Below, in pieces: positions 8,645 to 18,338 of a stretch of DNA of 64,000 nt (its first letter is position 1; each line of letters opens with the position of its first letter). A program made the translations under genes and the position numbers. A model generated the notes under the pieces. It was given only the letters and a program-made list of their open reading frames with translations. It did no database searches and was not told the DNA's origin. The DNA is from QHXQ01 sp038322995 (GTDB lineage: Bacteria; Acidobacteriota; Blastocatellia; Pyrinomonadales; Pyrinomonadaceae): assembly GCA_038322995.1 (NCBI GenBank), contig JBBQGM010000002.1, forward strand, positions 1-64,000, read 5' to 3'.

Positions 8645-8989
8645 CGTTCCTCCGAGTTGTTTGGACGTTGGTTGGGTAAGACCGCCCGGCATAGGCGATC
8701 TGACGTATGAGGTGGGACAAGTGAACCGAATAGAGCCGGAACATAGCGGATAAGAATACTATCGGCCTACGGAATATAAGTGTTAACCGTTAGTCGTTGT
8801 ATGAGAACGCCGGCCGGAGCGACGCGAGCAAACTTCGAGAGGTTAACCGCAAAAGCCTAACTACTGATTACCTTGGAGGAGGGGGCGCACCAATATAGCC
8901 AGAGCAGCCACACGAACGCAAGCGGCCACACGCTGAGCGCGGAAAATGAATTGTTGCGTTTTTATTGTCGCCGGCCTGCGTTGCTGGCC
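8645..8989. other. 345-base gene-free spacer
   Basis: It separates the upstream side of the 7037-8644 gene from the 3-prime end of the aldehyde dehydrogenase gene. It should carry the promoter of the secreted protein. A short minus-strand open frame around 8878-8945 could encode a hydrophobic stretch, but it has no usable start codon, so I do not call a gene here. Confidence 0.5.
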
Positions 8990-10591
8990 CTAACGTCGCC
9001 ACTCGCGCCAGCGCCGGAGCATCTGCGGTAATAGTAACGAAGTTGGCAACGGCGAGCCGGTCGTGAAGCGACGGGCCAAGCCGCGAAAGAGCGTGGCGGC
9101 GCGGTCGCTGTAATTGAACCACCAGAGGTCGGGCAGCAGCGTGATGCGGTTGACATGGATGTGCTGCGCGGCGACGAGTTCCAACAGGCCTGCGCGCCCA
9201 TGTGTGCGCCCAAGGCCGCTTTGTTTGACGCCGCCCCACGGCGTCTGCGCGATGCCGTGCGTGTATAGCACCTCGTTGACCATCACCGTGCCCGCTGCGA
9301 TCTGTTCGGCGATGCGGCGGCCACGCGCGATGTCGCGCGTCCACACGCTCGCGGTCAAACCGAAGATGCTGTCGTTCGCCAGCCGCACCGCTTCGGCTTC
9401 CGTCGCGAATGTCATCAACGGCAGCACGGGGCCGAACGTCTCTTCGTACATGACCGGCATCGTATGATCCACACCGGCCAGCACCGTCGGTTCATAAAAC
9501 CAACCTGCGCTTGCGCCGTCGGCGGTGGCGCGCCGGCCGCCCGTGAGCGCCCGCGCACCACGCGCGATGGCATCGCTGACTTGCGCGGCGACAATCTCTA
9601 ATTGGCGTGCGCTCGACATCGCGCCGATGTCCGCGCCCGCGCTCGTCGGCATACCCGCGCTCTGTTTGAGTTGCTGCGTCAGCGCGACAACGCGCGCTTG
9701 AAACGCGGGCGCGATCTGTTCAGCCACATAACATCGTTCGACCGACGCGCACGCCTGCCCCGCATTCGCAAACGCGCCCCACACGGCCGCGCGGGCCGCC
9801 GCTTCCACGTCCGCATCCGCCAGCACGAGCATCGGGTCTTTACCGCCCAATTCCAGCACGACGGGAATGAGTTTTTCCGCCGCACGCACCGCGACACGCT
9901 TGCCGGTGGCGACGCTGCCCGTGAACACGATCTTGTCCACGCCCGCGTCAACCAGCGCCGCGCCCGTCGCGCCATCGCCCGCGACGACCCGCAACAATCC
10001 GGCGGGCAAACCCGCGCGCTCGAACACTTCGCCGATCCGCAGCCCGACGAACGGCGTCAACTCGCTTGGCTTCAAGACAACGCCATTGCCCGCCATCAAC
10101 GCCATCACCACTTCGCCGAGCGGAATGGCCCACGGGAAATTCCACGGCGAGATGATGCCGACCACGCCGAGCGGGCGATACTTAATGTGCGACGAACGGC
10201 CCATCAGGCCGTACTGCCCGATATTGATCTTCTCCGCGCGCAAAAGTTTGCCTGTGCTACGCGCGAAGAATTGCATCAGGTCGAGCGTCGGCACAAGCTC
10301 CATCGCAATCGCTTCCGCCACGGGCTTGCCCGCCTCGCGCGCAATGAGTTCCGCGATCTCTTCCAACTCCGCCAGCACGATCTCACGCGCCCGCAGCACG
10401 ACGCGCCCGCGCTCGCCGTATGACAAGGCAGCCCAGCCAACTTGCGCCGCCTGCGCCCGCCTGACCGCTTGCGCGACTTGGTCGGTGGCAGCGACGGGCA
10501 CACGGCCGACCTCCGCGCCCGTCGCCGGATCGTAAGAGATGATTTCACGCGCCACGTCCGGCGCAACGTGAGCTAAAGTTTGGGTCGCCAT
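8990..10591 (-). CDS. NAD(P)-dependent aldehyde dehydrogenase
   Basis: This 533-residue enzyme belongs to the aldehyde dehydrogenase superfamily and oxidises an aldehyde to the acid with NAD(P). Motifs occur in order: SPWNFPWAIP with the oxyanion Asn151, KPSE with cofactor-binding Lys174, FTGSVATGK near 223-231, general base Glu247 in LELGGKDP, and nucleophile Cys281 in NAGQACAS. The C-terminal part (PWGGVKQSGLG) is typical, and about 40 extra residues at the end (WFNYSDRAATLFRG onward) resemble the long-chain/fatty aldehyde-type branch. That tail might aid membrane association. The substrate cannot be assigned from context. The gene is divergent from pepP, sharing a 275-base spacer with a repeat-rich hairpin. 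Confidence 0.9.
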   Translation of the reverse strand: MATQTLAHVAPDVAREIISYDPATGAEVGRVPVAATDQVAQAVRRAQAAQVGWAALSYGERGRVVLRAREIVLAELEEIAELIAREAGKPVAEAIAMELVPTLDLMQFFARSTGKLLRAEKINIGQYGLMGRSSHIKYRPLGVVGIISPWNFPWAIPLGEVVMALMAGNGVVLKPSELTPFVGLRIGEVFERAGLPAGLLRVVAGDGATGAALVDAGVDKIVFTGSVATGKRVAVRAAEKLIPVVLELGGKDPMLVLADADVEAAARAAVWGAFANAGQACASVERCYVAEQIAPAFQARVVALTQQLKQSAGMPTSAGADIGAMSSARQLEIVAAQVSDAIARGARALTGGRRATADGASAGWFYEPTVLAGVDHTMPVMYEETFGPVLPLMTFATEAEAVRLANDSIFGLTASVWTRDIARGRRIAEQIAAGTVMVNEVLYTHGIAQTPWGGVKQSGLGRTHGRAGLLELVAAQHIHVNRITLLPDLWWFNYSDRAATLFRGLARRFTTGSPLPTSLLLPQMLRRWREWRR

Positions 10592-10677
10592 AAATTTTCC
10601 ACGCGAAGTTAGTTGCTCTGCCGGATTATCAACTGAAAACTGCTAGCGGAGAAGTCCGGCGCGATAGAGCAAAAGAA

Positions 10678-10785
10678 TCTCACGCAAAGGCGCAAAGGCG
10701 CAAAGACGCAAAGCGGCAGATGCAAAGGGTTGACTGATTTTCTTTGCGTGCCTTTTCTTTGCGCCGCCAGCGTCTTTGCGTGAGA
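10678..10785. repeat. word-repeat hairpin (ACGCAAAGGCGCAAAG type)
   Basis: The left arm is a run of CGCAAAG-like words (10678-10714) and the right arm the complementary CTTTGCG words (10740-10785). The outermost 12 bases, 10678-10689 and 10774-10785, pair perfectly. It fills most of the spacer between the divergent aldehyde dehydrogenase and pepP genes. It is one of several intergenic hairpins in this window built from different repeated words. Confidence 0.8.
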
Positions 10786-10866
10786 ATTTCCCGGCCGCGT
10801 TTCTTCGTCGCCGCGCGGCCCGGTTACAATGCGCCAACCGTTCCAACCTTGTAAGGAGAAAAAGCA

Positions 10867-12159
10867 TTGCGACGACCCCAACTCGACGAGTTCATGCGGC
10901 GCATGGAGCCGGACTCGATTGCCATCATCGTGAGCGCGCCTGAGCGCACGCGCTCGAACGACACGGACTATCATTACCGGCAAGACTCGGACTTTCATTA
11001 CCTGACCGGGTTCGGCGAGCCGGAAGCCATCGCCGTCATCGCGCCCGCGCACCCCGAACATAAGTACACGCTGTTCGTGCGCCCGCGCGATCCCGAACGC
11101 GAGACTTGGGACGGCCGGCGCGCGGGCGTCGAAGGCGCGGTCACGGATTACGGCGCGGACAAGGCGTTCGCCATCGCGGAATTTGCGACGCAAGCGCGCG
11201 ATCTCTTGAACGGCGCGCGGAATCTTTATTACCGGCTCGGCGTCAACGCGGAACTGGACGGCGCGATTATTCAACATGTCCGCGCCATGCGCGCCCGCAC
11301 ACGCCTGTTCCGCGCGCCCGACGCGATCACCGATCCCGGCGTTATCCTCCACGAGATGCGTTTGATTAAGACGGCCGCGGAGATCGAGTTAATGCAACGC
11401 GCGGCCGACATCGCGGCCGCCGCGCACATCGAAGCGATGCGCGCCGTGCGGCCCGGCATGAACGAGTATGAGTTGGAGGCTTTGATCGAATATCACTTCC
11501 GCCGCAACGGAGCCGCCGCGCCCGCCTACACGTCCATCGTTGGCGGCGGCGCGAATGCGACCGTGCTGCACTACATCACGAACGATGCGCCCTTGCGCGA
11601 CGGCGATCTCTTGCTCGTTGACGCGGGCGCGGAGTATCAAGGCTACGCTTCAGACATCACGCGCACGTTCCCTGTTAACGGGCGTTACACAGACGCGCAA
11701 CGCGAGGTTTATAACGTTGTGTTAGAGACGCAAATGGCTTGCGTCGAGCTGGTCAAACCGGGCGTGACGATGGGCGAGTTAAATCAGCGCGCGACGCAGA
11801 TGCTAACCGAGGGCATGGTGCGGTTGGGGTTGTTGACAGGCGCACCGGAACAGTTAATTGAGGACGGCGCGTATAAGCGTTTCTACATGCATACGGTCGG
11901 GCACTTTCTCGGCATGGACGTGCATGACGTGGGCCGCTATCAGGTGGACGGGCAAGATCGCCCGCTCGCGCCCGGCATCATCATCACCGTTGAACCGGGT
12001 CTCTACATCGCAGAGAACGCTGAGAACATTCCCGACAAGTATCGCGGCATCGGCATCCGCATTGAGGACGACGTGCTGGTCACGCCCGCCGGCCAGCGCG
12101 TGCTGACGGCGCAAGCGCCGAAAGAGAGCGCGGAGATCGAAGCGTTGATGGCGCACTAA
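10867..12159 (+). CDS. pepP: Xaa-Pro aminopeptidase (M24B)
   Basis: This 430-residue metallopeptidase removes an N-terminal residue that precedes proline. An AMP_N domain (about 1-150, with YHYRQDSDFHYLTGF) is followed by the creatinase-fold catalytic domain. The five metal ligands are all in place: Asp252 (VDAGAEY), Asp263 (SDITRTFP), His346 (HTVGHFLGMDVHD), Glu376 (TVEPGLYI) and Glu400 (RIEDD). No signal peptide is seen, so it is cytoplasmic. The start is the TTG at 10867, chosen because TAAGGAG lies about eight bases upstream. Length and domain order match bacterial PepP. It is transcribed alone. Confidence 0.93.
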   Translation: MRRPQLDEFMRRMEPDSIAIIVSAPERTRSNDTDYHYRQDSDFHYLTGFGEPEAIAVIAPAHPEHKYTLFVRPRDPERETWDGRRAGVEGAVTDYGADKAFAIAEFATQARDLLNGARNLYYRLGVNAELDGAIIQHVRAMRARTRLFRAPDAITDPGVILHEMRLIKTAAEIELMQRAADIAAAAHIEAMRAVRPGMNEYELEALIEYHFRRNGAAAPAYTSIVGGGANATVLHYITNDAPLRDGDLLLVDAGAEYQGYASDITRTFPVNGRYTDAQREVYNVVLETQMACVELVKPGVTMGELNQRATQMLTEGMVRLGLLTGAPEQLIEDGAYKRFYMHTVGHFLGMDVHDVGRYQVDGQDRPLAPGIIITVEPGLYIAENAENIPDKYRGIGIRIEDDVLVTPAGQRVLTAQAPKESAEIEALMAH

Positions 12160-12199
12160 ACTAAATCAAACCACGAAAGTTTAGGACAAGATAAAAAGC

Positions 12200-12276
12200 T
12201 ATCCACGAAATCACACGAAGCAATACCCCGAAGTTCGTGAGCTTTGTTCGTGGCAGTTTGTGTGAGTTCGTGGATA
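12200..12276. repeat. word-repeat hairpin (ATCCACGAA type)
   Basis: The arms 12200-12218 and 12258-12276 pair at 17 of 19 positions and consist of CACGAA-like words. It lies between the convergent pepP and GNAT genes, where it may also help termination in both directions. Confidence 0.7.
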
Positions 12277-12303
12277 AATGTTTTTTGCGCGCTGTCCCGT
12301 TTT

Positions 12304-12831
12304 TTAGAGCGCGCGGGCCATCAGGATGTCAGTCTGTGCGTCGTCGCCCAACTGGAAGATGTGTTGGCCGACAGCGCGGAACTCCCATTTGCGATAGAAC
12401 GCCTGCGCGCGTTCGTTATGCTCCCACACGCCCAACCAGAGGGTGCGATGGCCGCGCCGTTGCGCTTCAGCTACACACGCACGCATCAAGTCCGCGCCCA
12501 CGCCGCGCCCGAACCATACTTGCGCGACGTACAAACGAACTACCTCGACCGGCTGTGCACCCGTGATGCACGGCTCCGCCGCGCCCGCATATAGTTTGGC
12601 GTAGCCGGCCGCACGGCCGTTAACTTCGGCGATGAAGAAGGTCGCTAACGGATCGGCCAACTCGGCGGCCATTTGCGCCGGACTGAACGCGGCGGCCAGA
12701 TATGCGGCCATATCTGCCGGCTTGTTCGTGGCGGCAAAGGTCTCGGTGAACGTGTGCGCCCCCAACTCGGCCAATACCGCCGCATCGGCCGGGCCGGCAA
12801 GGCGAATCGCTGCTTGAGCTTCTTCGGTCAT
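12304..12831 (-). CDS. GNAT family N-acetyltransferase
   Basis: This 175-residue protein is a single GNAT domain that would transfer an acetyl group from acetyl-CoA to an amine. It shows a beta strand followed by the acetyl-CoA loop in VWFGRGVGADLM (the QxxGxG/A-type motif, here GRGVGA), then the C-terminal ERAQAFYRKWEFRAVG typical of the family. The ATG at 12831 is used because the open frame upstream overlaps the preceding DHH gene in another frame. The gene starts 17 bases after the DHH phosphoesterase stop and is probably cotranscribed. The acceptor is unknown. Confidence 0.85.
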   Translation of the reverse strand: MTEEAQAAIRLAGPADAAVLAELGAHTFTETFAATNKPADMAAYLAAAFSPAQMAAELADPLATFFIAEVNGRAAGYAKLYAGAAEPCITGAQPVEVVRLYVAQVWFGRGVGADLMRACVAEAQRRGHRTLWLGVWEHNERAQAFYRKWEFRAVGQHIFQLGDDAQTDILMARAL

Positions 12832-12848
12832 AGCACTTGCACGCGAAG

Positions 12849-13817
12849 TTACGGCGCGTCGTCGGGCATTGATAACGCAGCGACGATCTCGCGCGCGGCG
12901 GTGCGGGTGCGCTCGATCTCGTCGGGCGCATATGAGACTGCGCCGACCACGGCGTGGCCGCCGCCGCCGTAGCGTTCGCAGAGCGTGGCGATGTTGTGTG
13001 CGCGCGGGCGCGGACTCCACGGGTTTGAGCCGACGGAGATTTTACTGCGTTGCGGGCCGCGCGTGACGGCGACCGAATAAGTCGTCTCTGGATGCAGATA
13101 ATAAGGAATGAACTTGTTGAAACCCGCGAGTCCTTCGTCCGCGAGATCGAAGTTGACGACGCCGTGCGCGTAAGTCGCTTTGCGCCGGATCAACTCAAGC
13201 GTTTCGTGGTGGCGCGCGAGGATCGGTTGAAAGCGCGTCTGCACTTCGGCGCTCTGCGCCACCTCATCCAAGGGGCGCACGGTCAGTTCACGAATCAGCC
13301 ATTCGATAAATTCATCTTCGGGCACGTTCTCGATCACCTGCATGAGTTGCAGCGCGGGCGCGCGTAGCTCGACAACCTGCGCGGGCGATTCATAGAGCGC
13401 GCCATCAATCACGTGTGCCCATTCGATGAGCGGCGCGAGGCTCTCGTCCGAGAAGTCGAAGCGTTCGCGGGCGATGCGCGCGATGAATTCAGTGCAGGAT
13501 TTACTGTCAGGGTCCCAGAATTTGCGCCCTGTTTGGTCAGCGTGAAAGTGTGCTTCGTCCGTCGGTGTGAGAAACGCGGACTGATGATGATCGAACCACC
13601 AGGTCAGTTTGGCCGACGGCGCATACTTGAAATCAACGATGGCGTTTTCGTCGCCGTCGAACATCGCTTCGTCGAAGAGTGCGCCGGGCCGGTGCAGCAA
13701 GCCGCGATACTCGACCTCGGCCGTGGGGCGGATGCGGGCGCGATAGAAGCGCGTGAAGACGGCGGCCGAGGCGACGCCGTCGAAGCAGTGACCGTGATAG
13801 AGCAGACGCAGTTTCAT
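12849..13817 (-). CDS. DHH/DHHA1 superfamily phosphoesterase
   Basis: This 322-residue protein belongs to the DHH phosphoesterase superfamily, which includes RecJ and the NrnA nanoRNase/pAp phosphatases. The N-terminal metal motif is YHGHCFDGVASA (about 7-18, with Asp13) and the family-naming motif is WFDHHQSAF (Asp76-His77-His78). Near the C-terminus, RYGGGGHAVVGAV is the DHHA1 GGGH substrate-binding loop. The whole length fits an NrnA-like two-domain enzyme, although overall similarity looks distant and the substrate (short RNA, pAp or cyclic dinucleotide product) cannot be settled. It heads a likely two-gene unit with the GNAT gene. Confidence 0.85.
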   Translation of the reverse strand: MKLRLLYHGHCFDGVASAAVFTRFYRARIRPTAEVEYRGLLHRPGALFDEAMFDGDENAIVDFKYAPSAKLTWWFDHHQSAFLTPTDEAHFHADQTGRKFWDPDSKSCTEFIARIARERFDFSDESLAPLIEWAHVIDGALYESPAQVVELRAPALQLMQVIENVPEDEFIEWLIRELTVRPLDEVAQSAEVQTRFQPILARHHETLELIRRKATYAHGVVNFDLADEGLAGFNKFIPYYLHPETTYSVAVTRGPQRSKISVGSNPWSPRPRAHNIATLCERYGGGGHAVVGAVSYAPDEIERTRTAAREIVAALSMPDDAP

Positions 13818-13904
13818 AAAATCTCACAGACAAAAATTGTACTGGTGAACGAGCCGCACATGATAGCAGCAGACGGTTGCGGCCGGCTAATGGGCCGGGC
13901 CAAC

Positions 13905-13946
13905 ACAGACGCGGGGCGCACGCTATAGGTTGCGCCCCGCGTCTGT
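13905..13946 (-). terminator. terminator hairpin after the DUF4214 surface protein
   Basis: Sixteen-base arms (13905-13920 and 13931-13946) pair perfectly around a 10-base loop. The flanks (GGGCCGGGCCAA and TTGGCCCGGG) can extend the stem. It lies just beyond the stop of the 13965-16850 gene on the minus strand. Confidence 0.8.
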
Positions 13947-13964
13947 CTTGGCCCGGGTTGGCCC

Positions 13965-16850
13965 TTACTGTGTGTTCTGACCGAAACGGAGGCGGTACTC
14001 AACCGAGTTGAGGAAGCCGTTGACCATCGTGCGGAAGTCGCCGGGATGCGCTGTCAGATAGTTGACCCAGCCATTGAAGCCGCCATCGTCGGGCGTGCGC
14101 CGCAGGTAGCCATAGTATTGCGAGGCCACAAAGGCATTGGTGGCCTCGGCGTTCGCACTGATCTGGTCGCTTTGCACAATCGCGCGCAGCACCTGGGCCC
14201 GCGTCAACGTGCCGGCCGTCAAACGCCCGCTCAGATCGGCGCGCGTAAGCGTCACCTTGGTGGTGCCGTTGGGGTCGTTCGGATCGATGGTCGTGATTGA
14301 CGCCGTGTTGCTGTAACGCGCGAGCAGCGCCGCGACGTAATTCGCGTCCGCCAGCACGCCGTAGGTGTTAGTGAACTCTGACCGTTGCGTGAAGGCGGTG
14401 GCAAAGGTGGCGCGCTTGGCCAGCGTCTCCGGGCCGGTCGTGCCCGTCACGCCGCGCAAGTCCACGGCAAACTCGGCGTAAGTCGGCAAGCGGTTGAAGG
14501 CGACGCGGTAGAACACGATTACATAGACGCCCTTGTCCCTAAACTCCGGCGAGCCAAAGAAAGAGCCGGAGACGTTGATCCGGTCGCAGCCCGACGGCAC
14601 CGCCGGCCCTGTGTTCACGTCCGGGCAACCGTTGAGTATGCCCGACCACGGTTCGCGCACTTCGGGTTCGCGCGCGAGGAAATCGAGATATTGCTGGCGC
14701 ACGAAGAACGGCGTCTGGAAGATCGGGTTCGCTTGGCCCGCCACGTCGTTATCCGTGATGGTCACGGTAGCGGTGGTTTGCAGTCCGAGGGCCGCGCCCG
14801 TCGGATTGCTCAGCACCACCTGGAATGTTTCATTGCCTTCGACATGCACGTCGTTGATGATGGGCACGACGAACGTTTTGCTCGCCTCGCCCGCCGCAAA
14901 CCGGAGCGTGTCCAACGTGGTGGCGAAGTCGCAGCGGCCGAACGCGGCTCCCCGATTGTTGACCGTGTCCGCGCAGCCGACTGTGAAGGTGTCGCTATCC
15001 GCCGTCCGGTAGTCCACGGTCGCCGCGCCGGAAGTGTCGTTCGTGCGGGTGACGGTGATCGTCGCCTGGCCGTCGCTCTCGCCCACCGTATAATTCGCCG
15101 TACTGAACTGGAGCGAAGTGGCGACGGGCGTCAACTCCGGCTGCGTGACCGTGAAGGTCTGGGCGGCAATGATCAGCGCGCCCATGCGCGGGACGCCTGT
15201 GTTGTTTGACGCGGCCGTGTAATTGACCGTGCCGTTCCCGCCGCCGCTCACATTCACCGCGCCGACTGTGAGCCAACTTGCGTTGCTCGACACCTGCGAT
15301 GCGGTCAACGAACAACCCGCTTGCGTGGTCACATTGATACTGAAATTGCCGCCTGCGCCGGGCACGGTCGCGCTTGCCGGCGTGAGCGTGTAGGTGCAGG
15401 CGGGGCCGGTGGAGGTCGTTAATGCGAGCGTGTAAGGGCCGGTCTGGCCGGTCGCGACCGAGTTGGCGATGATGGTGTAGGTGCCTGTGGTCGGCAGCGT
15501 AAAGAAGCCGCCGTTATCCGGCAGCCGCACACTATTGACGCTGGTGCTACTGGTGTTGAATGTGTTGGCCAAACTCGAGCCAGTGGGAGAGAGCAGAAAG
15601 AGGAAGGGGTTTAGGCCGCTGCCCGGCGCGCTCATCGTGATCGCGATCTGCTGTCCGGCCGTGCCGTTGAAGGTGTAGGCGTCGAGGAACGAGCCATCCT
15701 CCAGCAAACGACAATCGGTCGTGGCGAGCGAGAAACTGCCGGTCGAGCCGATGGCGAGCGGGGTGGACGGGCAGTTGCCGGAGGCAAAGTTCAAGCTGAT
15801 CGAATAATTGCCGGTTTCACCCGTGCGGGCGGAAGTGGTGTAGATAGTGTAAGTGCCGGTCTGCGGCAGGCGGGCGAAGCCGGCCGTCTGGGGTAGACGC
15901 GCATTCGTGGTGCCCCCGCCGTCATTGTCCTCCGCGATGTCCGCGCCATCGGGCGCGAGCAGAAGCAGGTAGGCATCGAAGCCCGTGCCCACCAATGAGA
16001 TCGAGACCTGCTGGCCGGCGGTCGCCGAAAACGAATAGGCGTCATAAAAAGGCGTCGTGCCGTCTTGCGCTGCCAGCGTGCAATCGCCGGAAGCTAACGA
16101 GCCGTTCAAGGTTTGCCCGTTGGCCAGCGCCGTCGGCGCGGGCGGGCAGATCGTGCCGCCCGTACCGCCGAAGTTGAGCGTGAGCGAGTATGCGCCGGTA
16201 AGCGGGCGATCCACCGCGGGAAACAAGTTCGCAATGATCGAATAGGTGCCGGTTTCGGGCAGCGTGACAACGTTGGCGTCAACGGTTCTGGGAATGCGTG
16301 AATTGGTCGTTGTCGGAACACAATTCGTAGGCGTACCCGTCGTACAGTCGTCATCATTCTTGAATTGGGTGGCGTTGTTGGCGGCGGTCTCCGATGGCTT
16401 CAACAGATACAAAAAAGTGTCGAGCGTGCTTGAGGACATCGAGACTGAGACCTGCTGCCCCGCGCTGGCCGTAAAGGTATATTCGTCGTAGAACGTGCCG
16501 TCACCCGGCAGCGTGCAGTCGCCGGTGGCGAGCGTGCCGGAAACGGTTGAGTTCGGGTTGATCGGCGTCTTGTTCGCACAGTTGGTGGACTGCGGCGTAA
16601 TGCCATCAACCTGCGCCGTTTGTTTAATGGGCTTTGCTGGTTGTTGGCTCTCGGTCAGCGGCGCTTTGCGCATCGGCCCGGACAATTTTGTGCGCGGTTG
16701 CTGCTGTTTCGTCGCTGCACCGGCGCGTGTGCCGGCGAACTTAAAGTTGCTGCCGGCCAACGTGATCATGCAAGCGAGCATTAATAATGCGCTGCGTCGA
16801 AGCGTCTGTCGCCGTGCGCTATGCGCTTTGCGGTGTCTCATCAAATTCAT
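13965..16850 (-). CDS. large secreted surface protein: PPC-like repeats, BACON, Calx-beta, DUF4214
   Basis: This 961-residue exported protein starts with a twin-basic signal peptide (RRSALLMLACMITLAGS). Four PPC-like beta domains follow (about 95-225, 230-350, 355-470), each with the phrase AGQQVSVSMS or similar and TGTYTI. A BACON-type domain comes next (ACTYTLTPASATVPGAGGNF through FTVTQPE), then a Calx-beta domain (about 575-700, with VEGNETFQVVLSNP and ITDND). The C-terminal part, from NPIFQTPFFVRQQYLDFL, carries two DUF4214-like segments (YLDFLAREPE and YYGYLRRTPDDGGFNGW). The architecture is typical of Acidobacteriota surface or secreted adhesion proteins; calcium binding by Calx-beta is a family expectation. 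It is monocistronic and ends at a strong hairpin. Confidence 0.88.
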   Translation of the reverse strand: MNLMRHRKAHSARRQTLRRSALLMLACMITLAGSNFKFAGTRAGAATKQQQPRTKLSGPMRKAPLTESQQPAKPIKQTAQVDGITPQSTNCANKTPINPNSTVSGTLATGDCTLPGDGTFYDEYTFTASAGQQVSVSMSSSTLDTFLYLLKPSETAANNATQFKNDDDCTTGTPTNCVPTTTNSRIPRTVDANVVTLPETGTYSIIANLFPAVDRPLTGAYSLTLNFGGTGGTICPPAPTALANGQTLNGSLASGDCTLAAQDGTTPFYDAYSFSATAGQQVSISLVGTGFDAYLLLLAPDGADIAEDNDGGGTTNARLPQTAGFARLPQTGTYTIYTTSARTGETGNYSISLNFASGNCPSTPLAIGSTGSFSLATTDCRLLEDGSFLDAYTFNGTAGQQIAITMSAPGSGLNPFLFLLSPTGSSLANTFNTSSTSVNSVRLPDNGGFFTLPTTGTYTIIANSVATGQTGPYTLALTTSTGPACTYTLTPASATVPGAGGNFSINVTTQAGCSLTASQVSSNASWLTVGAVNVSGGGNGTVNYTAASNNTGVPRMGALIIAAQTFTVTQPELTPVATSLQFSTANYTVGESDGQATITVTRTNDTSGAATVDYRTADSDTFTVGCADTVNNRGAAFGRCDFATTLDTLRFAAGEASKTFVVPIINDVHVEGNETFQVVLSNPTGAALGLQTTATVTITDNDVAGQANPIFQTPFFVRQQYLDFLAREPEVREPWSGILNGCPDVNTGPAVPSGCDRINVSGSFFGSPEFRDKGVYVIVFYRVAFNRLPTYAEFAVDLRGVTGTTGPETLAKRATFATAFTQRSEFTNTYGVLADANYVAALLARYSNTASITTIDPNDPNGTTKVTLTRADLSGRLTAGTLTRAQVLRAIVQSDQISANAEATNAFVASQYYGYLRRTPDDGGFNGWVNYLTAHPGDFRTMVNGFLNSVEYRLRFGQNTQ

Positions 16851-17287
16851 GTTTCAGCCTCTTACCTTAAATTTCTTCAGGTCTGCAATTTTTGCGCAAG
16901 GGCTGACGTAGAAGTCGCCACACGCGCGAGGGTTTGTCGTGCGAACTACGATTAAACGGCCGGCATGGATGCTGTGCCACGTTCAGCCGCGCACCGGTCG
17001 CGTTTCTGTCTAAGCTGCACGCGCCGCAAACGGCGGGTGCGCTCTGACCAGCGACCGAAACACGCGCCGGTGACGGTGCAAGCATTGACAGCACAGGATT
17101 CACAGGGCGGGCGACAAAATGCGCGAACCGGGAAACAAACCGACTGCGACGCTACGAGCGAACGACGCTCACCGCGCCGTCCGTCATCAAAGGGGGAAAA
17201 TAATCTAATTGATAACGCAACGACGGTCAAGCCAGCGAATTAGATGGCCTGACCGTCGTGTCGGTTGGTCTGGTAAGCTACTTTAAG
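16851..17287. other. 437-base gene-free spacer
   Basis: It separates the isocitrate dehydrogenase gene end from the start of the DUF4214 protein gene, both minus strand. It holds the hairpin at 17221-17258 and presumably the promoter of the surface protein. Several short open frames cross it, but none has a ribosome-binding site or recognisable product. Confidence 0.5.
17221..17258 (-). terminator. terminator hairpin after isocitrate dehydrogenase
   Basis: Arms of 14 bases (17221-17234 and 17245-17258) pair with one mismatch around a 10-base loop. It lies 30 bases past the stop codon of the minus-strand dehydrogenase gene. Confidence 0.65.
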
Positions 17288-18313
17288 CTACGAATTTGCG
17301 CCCGCCGAACCGTCAGCAAACGCTTCGATAATGGCGCGGGCGAACTCCGAGGTCTTGGCCGTGCCGCCGATGTCGCGGGTGCGGACTTGGCCGGCGCGGA
17401 AGACTTTGAACATGGCATTCTCGATGAGCGTGGCGGCGTCGCGTTCGCCCAGGTGACGGAGCATCATGATGCCGGATTGCAGGAGGGCGGTCGGGTTGGC
17501 GATGCCTTGGCCGGCGATGTCGGGCGCGGAGCCGTGGACGGCCTCGAAGACCGCGCCGCGCTCGCCGATGTTCGCGCCGGGCACGAGACCGAGGCCGCCG
17601 ACCAACCCAGCGCATAAATCGGAGACGATGTCGCCGTAGAGATTTTCCAGCAACATCACGTCGAACTGTTCGGGGCGCATGACGAGTTGCATGCAGGCGT
17701 TGTCCACGATCTTGTCGTCGGCCGCGATGTCCGGGAAGTCTTTGGCCACGTTGCGGAAGCAGTCGAGAAAGAGACCGTCGGAGAGTTTCATGATGTTGGC
17801 CTTATGCACGGCCGTCACCTGCTTGCGGCCCTCGCGCACGGAATACTCGAAGGCATAGCGGGCGATGCGCGTCGAGGCCTTCTCCGTGATGATCTTGATG
17901 CTCTCCACGACGCCGGGCACGACGACGTGCTCGATGCCGCTGTAGAGGTCTTCCGTGTTCTCGCGCACGACGATGAGATCGAGTTCCGGGTAGCGACAGG
18001 GCACGTTCGGCAAAGCGCGCACGGGGCGCAAATTCGCATAGAGATCGAGCGTTTTGCGCAGGCCGACGTTGACCGACGTGAAGCCCTTGCCGATGGGCGT
18101 CGTGATCGGCCCCTTGAGCGCGACCTTGTTGCGCAGGATCGAATCGAGCAACGCCTGCGGCAGCGTGTCGCCCTGTCTTTCCAACGCCTGCGCGCCCGCG
18201 TAGTGTGTCTCCCAGGCGACTTCGACGCCCGCCGCTTCGATGATGCGCACCACCTGTGCGCTGACTTCCGGCCCGATGCCGTCGCCTGGAATGAGTGTGA
18301 TAGTATGCGCCAT
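17288..18313 (-). CDS. NAD-type isocitrate dehydrogenase (isocitrate/isopropylmalate DH family)
   Basis: This 341-residue beta-decarboxylating dehydrogenase most likely converts isocitrate to 2-oxoglutarate. The substrate-binding segment TPIGKGFTSVNVGLRKTL (72-89), with Ser80, Asn82 and Arg86, resembles mitochondrial/NAD-type isocitrate dehydrogenase rather than LeuB. Further motifs are LRPVRALP, VRENTEDLYSGIEH (Arg117, Tyr124), DNACMQLV, and GDIVSDL with the metal aspartates. HGSAPDIAGQGIANPTA is in the cofactor region. The short length matches the homodimeric NAD-dependent group; homoisocitrate dehydrogenase is the main alternative. It stands alone, with a word-repeat hairpin directly upstream. 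Confidence 0.85.
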   Translation of the reverse strand: MAHTITLIPGDGIGPEVSAQVVRIIEAAGVEVAWETHYAGAQALERQGDTLPQALLDSILRNKVALKGPITTPIGKGFTSVNVGLRKTLDLYANLRPVRALPNVPCRYPELDLIVVRENTEDLYSGIEHVVVPGVVESIKIITEKASTRIARYAFEYSVREGRKQVTAVHKANIMKLSDGLFLDCFRNVAKDFPDIAADDKIVDNACMQLVMRPEQFDVMLLENLYGDIVSDLCAGLVGGLGLVPGANIGERGAVFEAVHGSAPDIAGQGIANPTALLQSGIMMLRHLGERDAATLIENAMFKVFRAGQVRTRDIGGTAKTSEFARAIIEAFADGSAGANS

Positions 18314-18338
18314 GATTCGTTTGTCCGTCGTCAGGGAT

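Noticed and set aside
8868..9344. A possible extra gene between the secreted orphan and the aldehyde dehydrogenase.
   Set aside because: The frame overlaps the dehydrogenase C-terminus, is His/Arg-rich, and a hydrophobic alternative frame lacks a start codon.
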